A stretch of DNA of 64,000 bases. It comes from Mucilaginibacter rivuli. GTDB lineage: Bacteria > Bacteroidota > Bacteroidia > Sphingobacteriales > Sphingobacteriaceae. Of the stretch, positions 8,345-17,510 are shown in pieces (positions within the stretch are counted from its first letter, which is position 1; each line of letters opens with the position of its first letter). Position numbers and translations under genes: made by a program. The DNA lies in assembly GCF_019391655.1 (NCBI RefSeq), contig NZ_JAHXPQ010000005.1:124001-188000 (forward strand), read 5' to 3'. The notes under the pieces were generated by a model that saw nothing but the letters and a program-made list of their open reading frames with translations, ran no database searches and had not been told where the DNA came from.

Positions 8345-11116
8345 ATGAAAAAAGGACTTCTACTCATTCAATTCTTCTCCATGTTTCTTTGCCTCAGTTC
8401 GCAAGCTCAGCAGGCAAATGGCATTGTTGTAAAAGGCACAATTTTAGATGCCATTAATAAAGATCAGCTGGTGGGCGCCACCATTCAAATCATCAACCCT
8501 AAACTAAGCACCAGTGCCCGGTTGGATGGTACATTTAGCTTTAACCTACCCAAAGCAGGCACATACACAATGCATTTCCACTACGTTGGTTATGTTGATA
8601 AGGATACTACACTTGAGATAAATTCTTTTAAAAGGATTCACATTTTATTACGCCCTGCCTATTCGGAATTAAAGACCGTTAGCATAAGCGATAAACAAAG
8701 CCGCGAAACAGAATCGTCAGCAAAACGTACCGAGCAGTTATCGGCAAATATGCTCAATGTGGTTTCGGCAAAAGCCATCCAATTATCACCGGATATTACG
8801 GTTGCCAACGTTTTACAACGTGTATCGGGCGTATCTGTTGAGCGCAGCGGCAGCGGCGATGGCCGTTACGCCATTATACGTGGTATGGATAAACGTTATA
8901 ACTACACACTGGTAAACGGCATAAAAATACCAAGTCCCGATAGTAAAAATCGTTACGTTCCGTTGGATATCTTCCCTTCTGACCTTGTTGAACGCATCGA
9001 GATCAGCAAAACCCTAACACCTGATATGGAAGCCGATGCGATAGGCGGTGCTGTAAATATGGTAATGAAAAACGCACCTGAAAGGTTTTATTTTAACGCC
9101 AGCATTTCTACAGGCTTTAACCAAAACGTGGCCGACTACGGCTTTAACGCTTTTCCGGTAAACGCTATCAACAAGCAATCACCTTACGAACAAAACGGTG
9201 CCGCATATATTGCCAAACCTGCCGATTTTACCCGCGATAATTTAAACTACACCAATAAAAAAGTTACGCCTAATGCTATTGCCAATTTATCTATCGGCAA
9301 CAGGTTTTTTGATAAAAAATTAGGTGTGATGCTGGGTGGCTCATACCAAAACACCTACCGTACTTACAAAAATATTTTTGTACCCGGCGATCAGTACATT
9401 GATAAAACAAACGCTGTTGGGGTACTTCAAATTAAACATGCAAACTTCAGGGATTACTCAACACAGGTTACCCGTATAGGTTTGAACCTAAAATCTGACT
9501 ATCGCTTTAATGAAAATAATACAATTGGTGCTTATGCGTTGTACACCATTTTGGATGACGCACAATCCCGTTTAACCCGCGATACCATACAAACAGGTTC
9601 AACCCGTGCAGGATATGGCACAGGGCAAACATGGTACTACGGTCGCTCAAAATACCAGCACCAGTCTATTTTAAACACCACTTTAGATGGTAAACACACC
9701 CTGATGCCGGGATTGAAATTTAACTGGACAGGTGCTTACTCACTGGCCGAAAACAATATCCCGGATCTGGCCGAGTACCAATACAATACCGGCTTTTTTG
9801 CTGATGGAACAAACCCTACCCCTTACCAGCATGGCAATACTTTGGATGCGACTATGCACCGCGTATGGCAGGATAATACGGATAAGGACCTTTCGGGATA
9901 CGCTAACCTGGCTTTTACCAACAAGTTGCGCGATATTCCTTACACGATTACCGTTGGTGGTATGTACAGGGATAAACAAAGAGATAACAAATATCAGGAT
10001 TACCGGTTGAATACTGATGGCACAGCACAGCCGTGGATAGATATTTATCACTATAGCTGGTCGGTTAACAATGCCAATGGATCTCCCGCCAACTTTAATA
10101 CCTACCGCGCAACAGAAGATGTATCGGCAGGTTTTGGTATGATCAAATTCAAGATCAGGAAGCTTGAGACTGTGGCCGGCGCAAGGCTTGAAAACACCTC
10201 GTTAAGCTATGAAAGCGATGCGCTGGAAACTCAGGTGGGTAAAAGGGGCTCCATATCCTACTCGGATATATTACCAAGCGTAAACTTCAAATACATTTTA
10301 AACGAAAAGAATAATTTGCGTTTATCATACTTTGCATCAATAAACCGCCCTACATTTTATGAAATAGTACCCGGTGGTAACGTAGGCGATGAGTATAGCG
10401 AAACAGGTAACGTACTGATCAAGCATGCTACAGCAGACAACTTTGATTTAAGATACGAGCTTTTCCCGAAAGCTAATGAGCAAATACTGATAGGTGCTTT
10501 CTACAAAAAAATATACAACCCTATCGAATATGGCTTTACAGGCGTTAAGTTTGATACCTATTCGCCGCAAAACTTTGGCGATGCTACCAACTATGGTATT
10601 GAGGTAGTATTTGAAAAATATATGGGCAATTTTGGCCTGAGGGCAAATTACACCTATACCAATTCATCAATAACCACCACAAAGTTTCAAACCTTTAATA
10701 ACCAAACTGTAGCACAACTGCCATTGCAAACAAGGCCATTGCAAGGCCAATCAGCCAATATAGCTAACGCGGCACTATTGTATAAAAACACTAAAAAAGG
10801 TATTGATGTACAAATAGCCTGGCAGTTTACCGGTGAGCGTATTGCCCTGGTATCCCCGGTTTATGAGTTTGACCAATGGCAAAAAGGCTTAAATACCTTC
10901 GACCTATCGGCCGAAAAACGCTTCAAAAAGCACTTTGCAATTTTTGTCAAAGTACAAAACCTGTTAAACACGCCTGATGAGATATACATTAAGCAACCAA
11001 CTACGGGTAATGCAGCGCCGGTATCATACCAGGTGCCGGGCAGCAGCCAAACATTAGCCAGCAAAAGCCTTTACGGACAAAATTACCAATTAGGCTTGCG
11101 TTACAGTTTACAATAA
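8345..11116 (+). CDS. TonB-dependent outer-membrane receptor
   Basis: A 923-residue receptor from the ATG at 8345; an upstream TTG at 8333 would put four residues before the basic start of the signal peptide. Parts in order: signal peptide ending near SQAQQ (about 23), CpD-reg domain (about 28-105), plug (about 125-240, with GVSVERSG, YAIIRGMDKRYN and the DAIGGAVNM motif), and a barrel to the C-terminal LGLRYSLQ. It belongs to the class whose plug has a LTPDMEADAIGG segment rather than the SusC class, and there is no SusD partner. It imports a ligand across the outer membrane using TonB energy. Three lipoprotein genes follow at short spacing and probably process its ligand. Confidence 0.93.
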   Translation: MKKGLLLIQFFSMFLCLSSQAQQANGIVVKGTILDAINKDQLVGATIQIINPKLSTSARLDGTFSFNLPKAGTYTMHFHYVGYVDKDTTLEINSFKRIHILLRPAYSELKTVSISDKQSRETESSAKRTEQLSANMLNVVSAKAIQLSPDITVANVLQRVSGVSVERSGSGDGRYAIIRGMDKRYNYTLVNGIKIPSPDSKNRYVPLDIFPSDLVERIEISKTLTPDMEADAIGGAVNMVMKNAPERFYFNASISTGFNQNVADYGFNAFPVNAINKQSPYEQNGAAYIAKPADFTRDNLNYTNKKVTPNAIANLSIGNRFFDKKLGVMLGGSYQNTYRTYKNIFVPGDQYIDKTNAVGVLQIKHANFRDYSTQVTRIGLNLKSDYRFNENNTIGAYALYTILDDAQSRLTRDTIQTGSTRAGYGTGQTWYYGRSKYQHQSILNTTLDGKHTLMPGLKFNWTGAYSLAENNIPDLAEYQYNTGFFADGTNPTPYQHGNTLDATMHRVWQDNTDKDLSGYANLAFTNKLRDIPYTITVGGMYRDKQRDNKYQDYRLNTDGTAQPWIDIYHYSWSVNNANGSPANFNTYRATEDVSAGFGMIKFKIRKLETVAGARLENTSLSYESDALETQVGKRGSISYSDILPSVNFKYILNEKNNLRLSYFASINRPTFYEIVPGGNVGDEYSETGNVLIKHATADNFDLRYELFPKANEQILIGAFYKKIYNPIEYGFTGVKFDTYSPQNFGDATNYGIEVVFEKYMGNFGLRANYTYTNSSITTTKFQTFNNQTVAQLPLQTRPLQGQSANIANAALLYKNTKKGIDVQIAWQFTGERIALVSPVYEFDQWQKGLNTFDLSAEKRFKKHFAIFVKVQNLLNTPDEIYIKQPTTGNAAPVSYQVPGSSQTLASKSLYGQNYQLGLRYSLQ

Positions 11117-11154
11117 GCATATATACTTTCAAACTAATAACAATCAAAAAAACA

Positions 11155-12708
11155 ATGAAAAAACATTTCCTTAAAATTGGTTTAGCAGTAATTACTGCAT
11201 GCACCCTTTTTTCTTGTAAAAAAAGCAGTAATGAAACCGTTAATATTTCGGTACCGTTACGTGTTGTAGGTAAAGCCATCAGCACTACTACTTTACCTGA
11301 GAAAGACGCCCTTGGAAACCCCCTTCCGTTAAAAGGCACTATGCTTGCAGGTAAAACTTATGATATCATGTCTGACGTAACAGTTAACTCGGGCGATACT
11401 TTATACATACAACCCGGTGTTACTATTTTGGTGCATGGCGATGGCCTTACAGCCGCAAGCAGCCCTACTTTTTATGTGAACGGTACTTTGGTGAGCGATG
11501 GCAGCAAAGAAGCTCCAAACACTTTCACTGTTTTTGAAACCTCTACCATAAAAAAATCAAACCCGACCTTTAAAGATGATGCAGCTAACGACCCTGCATT
11601 TAAAGGTTACTGGGGTGGTTTTCAGTGCGGCCCGCTGGCTAAATTATTATTGTTAAGGTTTACCCACATTGAATATGTTGGTAGCCCTTGGGATGTTAAC
11701 GCTACAGATTATGGTGCTAAAGCAGGCGACCCTAAATTTGGTATCTACATGAATAGCGGTACTAATGCAAGAGCAAGCCTTATTGTTGAAGACTCATGGT
11801 TTTATGGCTCAAAAGATGATTGTATTGGTAAATGTGCCAACATTAATGTAAGCATTATGCGTAATACCTTTATCAAAACAGGCGGTACCGGTGGCGAAGG
11901 CGTTAACTTTAAAGATGGTGTATTTGGCGATATGGCTTATAACTTATCTTTCGGTGGTGCAACAAATGGTTTAAAAACAGCGTCGGTTGCCGGTAAAAGC
12001 ACTATTGTAAATATTTATAATAACACTTTGGTGCAATGCGGTTTCCGTCAAACCAAAGCAACCCGTAACGGTTCTATCAACACTGAAACCAATACAGGTG
12101 GTTTTATTTACAACAACATCATTGTAAACTGTAAACAAGGTTTACGTATCACCTATACATCAGAAAAAGGCAGCCCAAGCGATACTTTAAATACATCATA
12201 TGGTAACAGCTTAACCTGTATTGGCCGTGGCACCCCAATGGGTGGCACAGAGCAGTACATGGTATTTATTGAGCCTCACCAATATACTGTGAAAAAATCG
12301 ACCGATTTTAACGGGTATGTTAACGGTACAACAATTACAACCGGTGCTGATGCAGGTACTAATATTGGTACTAACACAGCAAGCGACTCATTAAAATACG
12401 ATCCGTTATTTGTTAACTACGATGTTGCTGCAAACAGTGTAGGTAGAAACTACCGCGTATCTGAATTACCTGCAGGGTATGATTTCCACTTAAAATCAAA
12501 CTCTCCTGCAATTGGTGCCGGTGTATATCCGGGTGGTACAGGCAAAAACGCTATGCCTGTTAAAGCAAACGCGCCTTTATTAGTTCAATACGGTTTCCCA
12601 ATGAAAGTTGTTACTGCAGGCGGAACTTTTGGTGCTACCATTACCCCTCCAAACAAAGATCTGGGTGCTTTCCCTACCGATGGTACCGGAAATCAGCACA
12701 AATATTAA
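11155..12708 (+). CDS. lipoprotein with right-handed beta-helix
   Basis: A 517-residue lipoprotein: signal peptide with lipobox LFSC, lipidated C21, and a KKSS segment suggesting outer-membrane sorting. The body has repeated short strands typical of a right-handed parallel beta-helix (for example DTLYIQPGVTILVHG near 80-95, then turns rich in N, G and T such as FIYNNIIVNCKQG). No pectate-lyase catalytic set can be assigned by eye. It starts 38 bp after the receptor and is likely surface-exposed or periplasmic, binding or cutting the ligand of that receptor. A perfect hairpin lies between it and the next gene. Confidence 0.8.
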   Translation: MKKHFLKIGLAVITACTLFSCKKSSNETVNISVPLRVVGKAISTTTLPEKDALGNPLPLKGTMLAGKTYDIMSDVTVNSGDTLYIQPGVTILVHGDGLTAASSPTFYVNGTLVSDGSKEAPNTFTVFETSTIKKSNPTFKDDAANDPAFKGYWGGFQCGPLAKLLLLRFTHIEYVGSPWDVNATDYGAKAGDPKFGIYMNSGTNARASLIVEDSWFYGSKDDCIGKCANINVSIMRNTFIKTGGTGGEGVNFKDGVFGDMAYNLSFGGATNGLKTASVAGKSTIVNIYNNTLVQCGFRQTKATRNGSINTETNTGGFIYNNIIVNCKQGLRITYTSEKGSPSDTLNTSYGNSLTCIGRGTPMGGTEQYMVFIEPHQYTVKKSTDFNGYVNGTTITTGADAGTNIGTNTASDSLKYDPLFVNYDVAANSVGRNYRVSELPAGYDFHLKSNSPAIGAGVYPGGTGKNAMPVKANAPLLVQYGFPMKVVTAGGTFGATITPPNKDLGAFPTDGTGNQHKY

Positions 12709-12727
12709 TATCAACGCAATACAAAAT

Positions 12728-12751
12728 CAAAGGGCAGGTAACTGCCCTTTG
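12728..12751 (+). terminator. intra-operon hairpin with GTAA tetraloop
   Basis: A perfect 10-bp stem (CAAAGGGCAG at 12728-12737, complement at 12742-12751) closed by GTAA, followed by TTATTT. It lies between the beta-helix gene and the propeller gene. The weak T tract suggests partial termination or mRNA stabilisation rather than a full stop. Confidence 0.55.
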
Positions 12752-12763
12752 TTATTTAATAAT

Positions 12764-13759
12764 ATGACAAAGTTAGGTTACCAATTGCTATTTATTTCAG
12801 CTGCTGTGGTTTTATTAAATGCCTGCTCAAAACAGGAAAGTAGTGATACGCAGCCGGGTAAAACTGATACCGTACCGGTTGTTAAACCGCCCGATGTAAT
12901 ACCTTCCGCTGTATATGACCTCTCGCAGCTAAGTGCATGCAACCTATTTAACAGCACCCCAACCGTAGCCAACATGGCAAGGCAGGATTATAACGAACTA
13001 TCCGGCATAGCCGAAAGCCATGCAACACCGGGGGTTTTATATGTGTTTGAAGATGGTGCAAAAACCAGCAACATTTACCTCACCAACAAACTGGGTGCTG
13101 ATCTTGGTAAAGTGGTTTTAGATGGCGTATCGCCACGCGACTGGGAAGATATGGTTGTTGGCCCCGGCCCCGATGCTACCAAAAACTATGTTTACATGGC
13201 CGATATTGGCGATAATAATGCAAGCTACACTTCGGTTTCTATTTACAGGTTTATTGAGCCAAATCTATCATCGGCAGCAGCAGGTAGCATAATACATGTA
13301 ACCGCTTTCGACAGGATACAGATCAGTTATTCGCGCGGGGCAACAAATGCCGAAACATTGATGATCGATCCTTTAACCCGTGACCTGCTTATCGCGACAA
13401 AAGAAAACTCGAAAAGTTATATATACCGCATACCCTACCCACAATCAACTACAACTGTTGCGGTAATTAAACCCTCGGCTTTATTGGGCTTTGATTTCCT
13501 TACATCAGGCGATATATCACCAGATGGTAAAGAGGTATTGTTGCGTAACAAAAGCCAGATATGGTATTGGAAGCGCAACGACGGTGAAGATATAGTTACC
13601 ACCCTGCTGCGCAAACCGCAAGATGCGCCTTATGCCGCTAACGAGCACCAGGGCGAAGGCATTTGCTTTGCAGCTGATGCTGGAGGTTATTATACCGATA
13701 CCGAAATACGCGATTACCCGGGCGCTGTAAGTACCATCAGTTTTTATAAACGAAAATAA
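12764..13759 (+). CDS. lipoprotein beta-propeller, phytase/esterase-like
   Basis: I start this gene at ATG 12764 (331 residues), which gives a clean lipoprotein signal (LLNAC, lipidated C21); the longer in-frame extension runs back into the previous gene. The sequence shows propeller features: LSGIAESHATPGVLYVFED, then SPRDWEDMVVGPGP, YVYMADIGDN, and later SGDISPDGKEVLLRN and NEHQGEGICF. The DWED and DIGDN motifs match secreted proteins annotated as esterase-like activity of phytase. Between a TonB receptor and a metallophosphoesterase, a role in organic phosphate release is plausible but not shown. Substrate residues cannot be assigned. Confidence 0.75.
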   Translation: MTKLGYQLLFISAAVVLLNACSKQESSDTQPGKTDTVPVVKPPDVIPSAVYDLSQLSACNLFNSTPTVANMARQDYNELSGIAESHATPGVLYVFEDGAKTSNIYLTNKLGADLGKVVLDGVSPRDWEDMVVGPGPDATKNYVYMADIGDNNASYTSVSIYRFIEPNLSSAAAGSIIHVTAFDRIQISYSRGATNAETLMIDPLTRDLLIATKENSKSYIYRIPYPQSTTTVAVIKPSALLGFDFLTSGDISPDGKEVLLRNKSQIWYWKRNDGEDIVTTLLRKPQDAPYAANEHQGEGICFAADAGGYYTDTEIRDYPGAVSTISFYKRK

Positions 13760-13782
13760 CATCACCACTAAAAAACGAAATT

Positions 13783-14952
13783 ATGCTTATTCAAAAACTT
13801 AAATATGCATGCATAGCCGCCCTGTTTTTATCGGCTTGCTCTAAAAAAAATGATACCGCTACAGAGCCTGAAATCACCTCGTACCAATTTGTATTCACTT
13901 CCGATTCGCATTATGGAATAACCCGCCCCGCGTTTCAAGGTGCTACCAATGTTGATGCGCATGTGGTTAACGCCGCCATGATAGCCCAAATGAATACGCT
14001 GCCTACTTTAACCATACCAGATGATGGTGGTGTTAACGCAGGTAAAAAAATAGGTTCGGTTGATTTTTTATTCCACGGGGGTGATATTGCCAACCGCATG
14101 GAAACCAGCGCGAATGTACAGTTGGCATCAAAATCATGGGATCAGTTCAATACCGATTTCCTGCAAGGCCTTACCTTGAAAAACAATACAGGTGGTAAAA
14201 CACAGCTTTTCCTGGTACCTGGTAACCACGATGTATCAAATACAATTGGGTATTATGCTGCTATGTCGCCATTAACCGATGCCACATCGTTAACCAACAT
14301 TTATAACCTGATGTTAAATCCGGCTACGCCTAAAACCCCGGCAACATTAAACTACGCTACCGACAGGGTAAATTACTCCAAAGACCTTGCGGGCATACAC
14401 TTCTGCTTTATACAAATGTGGCCCGATTCGGCAGTACGTATCTGGATGAATAAAGACTTGCAAAACGTTGCCGCAACTACCCCGGTAATTATTGTAGCGC
14501 ATGATCAGCCTGCGGTAGTATCAAACCACTTTACCAACCCTAACGGTACGTTCAACATCAACAATACCGATAAGTTTGATAACGTATTGGATGAGCATTT
14601 TAAAGATGGTAAAGTAACTTCAATAACCGCCGCTATTGAGCAGAGGGCTTTCGCGGCGTTTTTAAAGGCACATACCAACATCAAGGCATATTTCCACGGC
14701 CACGTGCACCAAAGCCAGTACTATACTTATGCAGGCCCTGATAATGACCTTGCATTACCTACTGTAGGTGCCGATTCGCCGATGAAAGGTTTGCAATCTA
14801 TGGCAGACGAAACTAAACTGACTTTCCACTTTGGCGCTATAGATACAAAGACCAAAACCATGACCATTAGGGAATGCTATTGGGATAGTACTCCTACTGC
14901 ACCATCAACACCAATAAAATGGGGTAATTTATTTACCATTAAGTTGAACTAA
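13783..14952 (+). CDS. calcineurin-like metallophosphoesterase lipoprotein
   Basis: A 389-residue lipoprotein (signal peptide with lipobox LSAC, C19). The dimetal phosphoesterase motifs are all present in order: TSDSHYG (first metal ligands), FHGGDIANR, VPGNHDVS, IIVAHDQPA and YFHGHVHQS. The enzyme should hydrolyse phosphoesters in the periplasm or at the surface. It begins 23 bp after the propeller gene and closes the operon; a strong terminator follows. With the receptor and the phytase-like propeller it supports a phosphate-acquisition reading of the operon. Confidence 0.9.
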   Translation: MLIQKLKYACIAALFLSACSKKNDTATEPEITSYQFVFTSDSHYGITRPAFQGATNVDAHVVNAAMIAQMNTLPTLTIPDDGGVNAGKKIGSVDFLFHGGDIANRMETSANVQLASKSWDQFNTDFLQGLTLKNNTGGKTQLFLVPGNHDVSNTIGYYAAMSPLTDATSLTNIYNLMLNPATPKTPATLNYATDRVNYSKDLAGIHFCFIQMWPDSAVRIWMNKDLQNVAATTPVIIVAHDQPAVVSNHFTNPNGTFNINNTDKFDNVLDEHFKDGKVTSITAAIEQRAFAAFLKAHTNIKAYFHGHVHQSQYYTYAGPDNDLALPTVGADSPMKGLQSMADETKLTFHFGAIDTKTKTMTIRECYWDSTPTAPSTPIKWGNLFTIKLN

Positions 14953-14956
14953 TATT

Positions 14957-14997
14957 AAAAGAACGGCTATATGTTGCATATAGCCGTTCTTTTTTTG
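14957..14997. terminator. strong rho-independent terminator, bidirectional
   Basis: The stem AGAACGGCTATA (14960-14971) pairs with TATAGCCGTTCT (14979-14990) around a short loop, followed by a run of seven T on the plus strand. It ends the receptor/phosphoesterase operon and may also serve the convergent histidine kinase gene. Confidence 0.85.
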
Positions 14998-15087
14998 ACT
15001 TTGAGTGGAAATTGTGCAGCACGCTTTAGCCCTGCCATATAAACATCTTTATTTTCAACCCGTAACCCCGAGTAATTTTGTTGGTGT

Positions 15088-17037
15088 TCAGGCTTGCGAT
15101 GGCAAGGCAAAATAAAAGGTTGTTCCGTTTCCTTCCATACTTTCCAACCATATCCGGCCGCGGTTGGCAATAATAAAGTCTTTAGTTAAGAGCAAACCAA
15201 GGCCGCTACCTTTTTCGCCTTTGGTGCCAAAGCTCACCTGAAGCCCTGTTTTCATAAATTCCTTTTGCCGTTCGGCGCTGATGCCGGTTCCGCTATCTTT
15301 TACTTCAAAAACAACTTCACGCTGATCTGCGGATGGTATAACCGCAACACTGATCTGCCCGCCCTCATAAGTGAATTTTATGGCATTTGATAATAGGTTA
15401 CGCACCACAAAATCCACATGGTCGGTATCGGCATAAACCAATAGCCCGGGGCGGATATCCGGGGTGATATTTATTTGTTTAAGCGCAGCCTGGGGTGCCA
15501 GCAGATCAATATTTCGGATCACGATCAATTCCGGGTCAAAGGTTTCCGGTTTAACCTTTACACCTTGCAGTTGCGCCCGTCCCCATTCAAACAAGGCGTT
15601 TAGCAATTCAAAAGAAGCGGTTGTTTGTTTACGGAGTTCGGCAATCATGCCGCGCATTTCCTCTTCAGTAAAATCTTCGGTCTCCATCATGGCGAACAAT
15701 TGCGCCGCACTGCCCGCGGGCCCTTTCAAATCATGGCCGATCACAGAAAAAAGTGTATCCTTTACACGATTAGATGTTTTTAGCTCTTCGTTCAGCCGAC
15801 GGGTTTTACGCAAATAAAACCATAGCAGGGTAAGGATAACCAAAATAGCCGCAATGATCAGCAGGCTACTGTCTAATTCCCACTTAGCTTCTTTGTTTAC
15901 AAGTTTCAGGTGGTCTATTTTTTCTCGTGAAGATTCCAGGGCATAACTGCTGTCCAGTGCGGCAATATCCTTACTCGTATCCGAGCCGAGGAGGCTGTCT
16001 ACCAGGCGGCGGTTTTCGTTTAAAGCAGACAGGGCCTCTTTATAATCTTTTTCTTGCTTGTAAACACCCGACATGGCATCATAAATACGGGCCTCTAACT
16101 GTGGCTCCTTTAGCTTTTTCGCAATTGCGAGCGCTTCGCGCAAATCTTTCAGGCTGGCTGCGGCATTGCTTTTTTCCAACACTCCTGCAATAGCAACCAG
16201 GGTTTGAGCTTCCTGTTCCGGACGGTTATATCTTTTCGCTTCTTGCAGCGCTTGCTTATAAACGGTCAATGCCTTCGCTTTATCACCTTCCTGCGCATAT
16301 ATACGTGCTTCTTCATCCAACAGGTTAATCTGGGTATCCCGCTGTTCCTGTTTCCCACTGCGCAAAACCCCTTGCTGTAAATACCTGATCGCGGTATTCT
16401 TGTCGCCTTTTTTCAGATATAGCTTGCCAATATGTTCCAGCAGTAAAAAATATGCCTCGGGTTCCTGTTTGCGGTGCTCATATTGAACAAGTTCTCGCAG
16501 GTAGTAACTCAAGGCTTTTTCGGTTTCCCCTTTTTCCTCATACACCGAGCCGAGGTTATGGTAGGTTTCCAGCACACCGCTGCTGTCATGCGCATCGTGC
16601 TGGTAGCGCAGGGCCTGCTCCAGATCTTGTTTAGCCAGCCCGGTATTTTGTTCACCATCAATAAGGGCAAGCTCATCATAGGCGCGGGCCATCCCGGCCC
16701 GATCATTCAGATTGCGGAAAACAGAGAGGGCCTCGTTCTCAAACCTACGTGCCAGATCAGTATGATGGTGCAATTGGTTAATTGTTCCAAGTTGTAATAA
16801 CAGCAATGCCTGCCCATGCCGGTCATTCCGTTTTTCGGCCAGCCGCATCCCGCGATTCGCATATTCTACAGCCGAATCAGGTTGGCTTTCGGCATAGCTA
16901 TTACTAATAGCTATGTATAGCCCTGTTTTTTCCGAATCGGGCGCGGTTTTCAGGCGTGCCTGTAAAGCCGGTACCGCCTGTTGGGCCAGAGCAGGAAAAT
17001 AAAGCAGGCAAGAAAATAAAAGTAGCTGTCGTTTCAT
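15088..17037 (-). CDS. TPR-repeat sensor histidine kinase
   Basis: A 649-residue protein from ATG at 17037; a TTG three codons upstream is less likely. A signal peptide (about 1-20) is followed by an exported region of tetratricopeptide repeats (about 25-340, with motifs such as ALRYQHDAHDSSGVLETY and KALSYYLREL), a membrane helix (LLIIAAILVILTLLWFYL, about 393-410), a dimerisation helix with H in SVIGHDLKGP, and an HATPase domain with NLLSNAIKF, DSGTGIS and GSGLGLLL. No response regulator is adjacent, so it is an orphan. It shares a 473-bp spacer with the divergent susC gene and may influence that pair; this is inference. Confidence 0.9.
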   Translation of the reverse strand: MKRQLLLFSCLLYFPALAQQAVPALQARLKTAPDSEKTGLYIAISNSYAESQPDSAVEYANRGMRLAEKRNDRHGQALLLLQLGTINQLHHHTDLARRFENEALSVFRNLNDRAGMARAYDELALIDGEQNTGLAKQDLEQALRYQHDAHDSSGVLETYHNLGSVYEEKGETEKALSYYLRELVQYEHRKQEPEAYFLLLEHIGKLYLKKGDKNTAIRYLQQGVLRSGKQEQRDTQINLLDEEARIYAQEGDKAKALTVYKQALQEAKRYNRPEQEAQTLVAIAGVLEKSNAAASLKDLREALAIAKKLKEPQLEARIYDAMSGVYKQEKDYKEALSALNENRRLVDSLLGSDTSKDIAALDSSYALESSREKIDHLKLVNKEAKWELDSSLLIIAAILVILTLLWFYLRKTRRLNEELKTSNRVKDTLFSVIGHDLKGPAGSAAQLFAMMETEDFTEEEMRGMIAELRKQTTASFELLNALFEWGRAQLQGVKVKPETFDPELIVIRNIDLLAPQAALKQINITPDIRPGLLVYADTDHVDFVVRNLLSNAIKFTYEGGQISVAVIPSADQREVVFEVKDSGTGISAERQKEFMKTGLQVSFGTKGEKGSGLGLLLTKDFIIANRGRIWLESMEGNGTTFYFALPSQA

Positions 17038-17510
17038 AACTAACAAAGTTAATTAAAAGCGGAATAATTGAATGATCCATACCTTATGGCCCTATAGGAA
17101 ATGATTTGGAATTATCCTGTTAAAAAGCGTGAGTAGGCATTGAACATTTATGCTATCAATTTGTCCAAATGTATCATGTTGGCATAAATTAAACAGGTCA
17201 AATTTGTAATGGTGCCGATATCCCCTTCGTTGCCGACCAATTAAAATTGCCGATACCGAATTAATATTCTTGTTTTTACAATGTACTGAGGATTCGTACG
17301 ATTAATTTATGCAACCGATTACAAAATACTTTTTCATTCACCTGCAGAGTTGAGATTGTATTTACAAATAATATAAACCTATATATACCAACCAATTATG
17401 ACCATAACCCCAAAAAAACAAAATGAAAAAGCTTCAAACCTAAATGGATACTAATCTGTGCCTGTCGGCAATGCTAAGCAAAGATCAAATTTTAACCAAA
17501 AAATCATTTT
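17038..17510. promoter_or_regulatory. 473-bp divergent spacer with repeated TGCCGA motifs
   Basis: AT-rich spacer between the TPR kinase and susC genes without a credible ORF. Three TGCCGA hexamers lie at 17213, 17231 and 17248, spaced 18 and 17 bp, within imperfect repeats that share CCAATTAA/CGAATTAA tails, and an inverted TCGGCA occurs at 17464-17469. They could be regulator half-sites for susC. No full TTG/TAnnTTTG promoter is clear. Confidence 0.4.

Noticed and set aside
12608-12763. Longer N-terminal version of the propeller lipoprotein starting at 12608
   Set aside because: The extension overlaps the end of the beta-helix gene and would hide the clear lipoprotein signal that begins at 12764.
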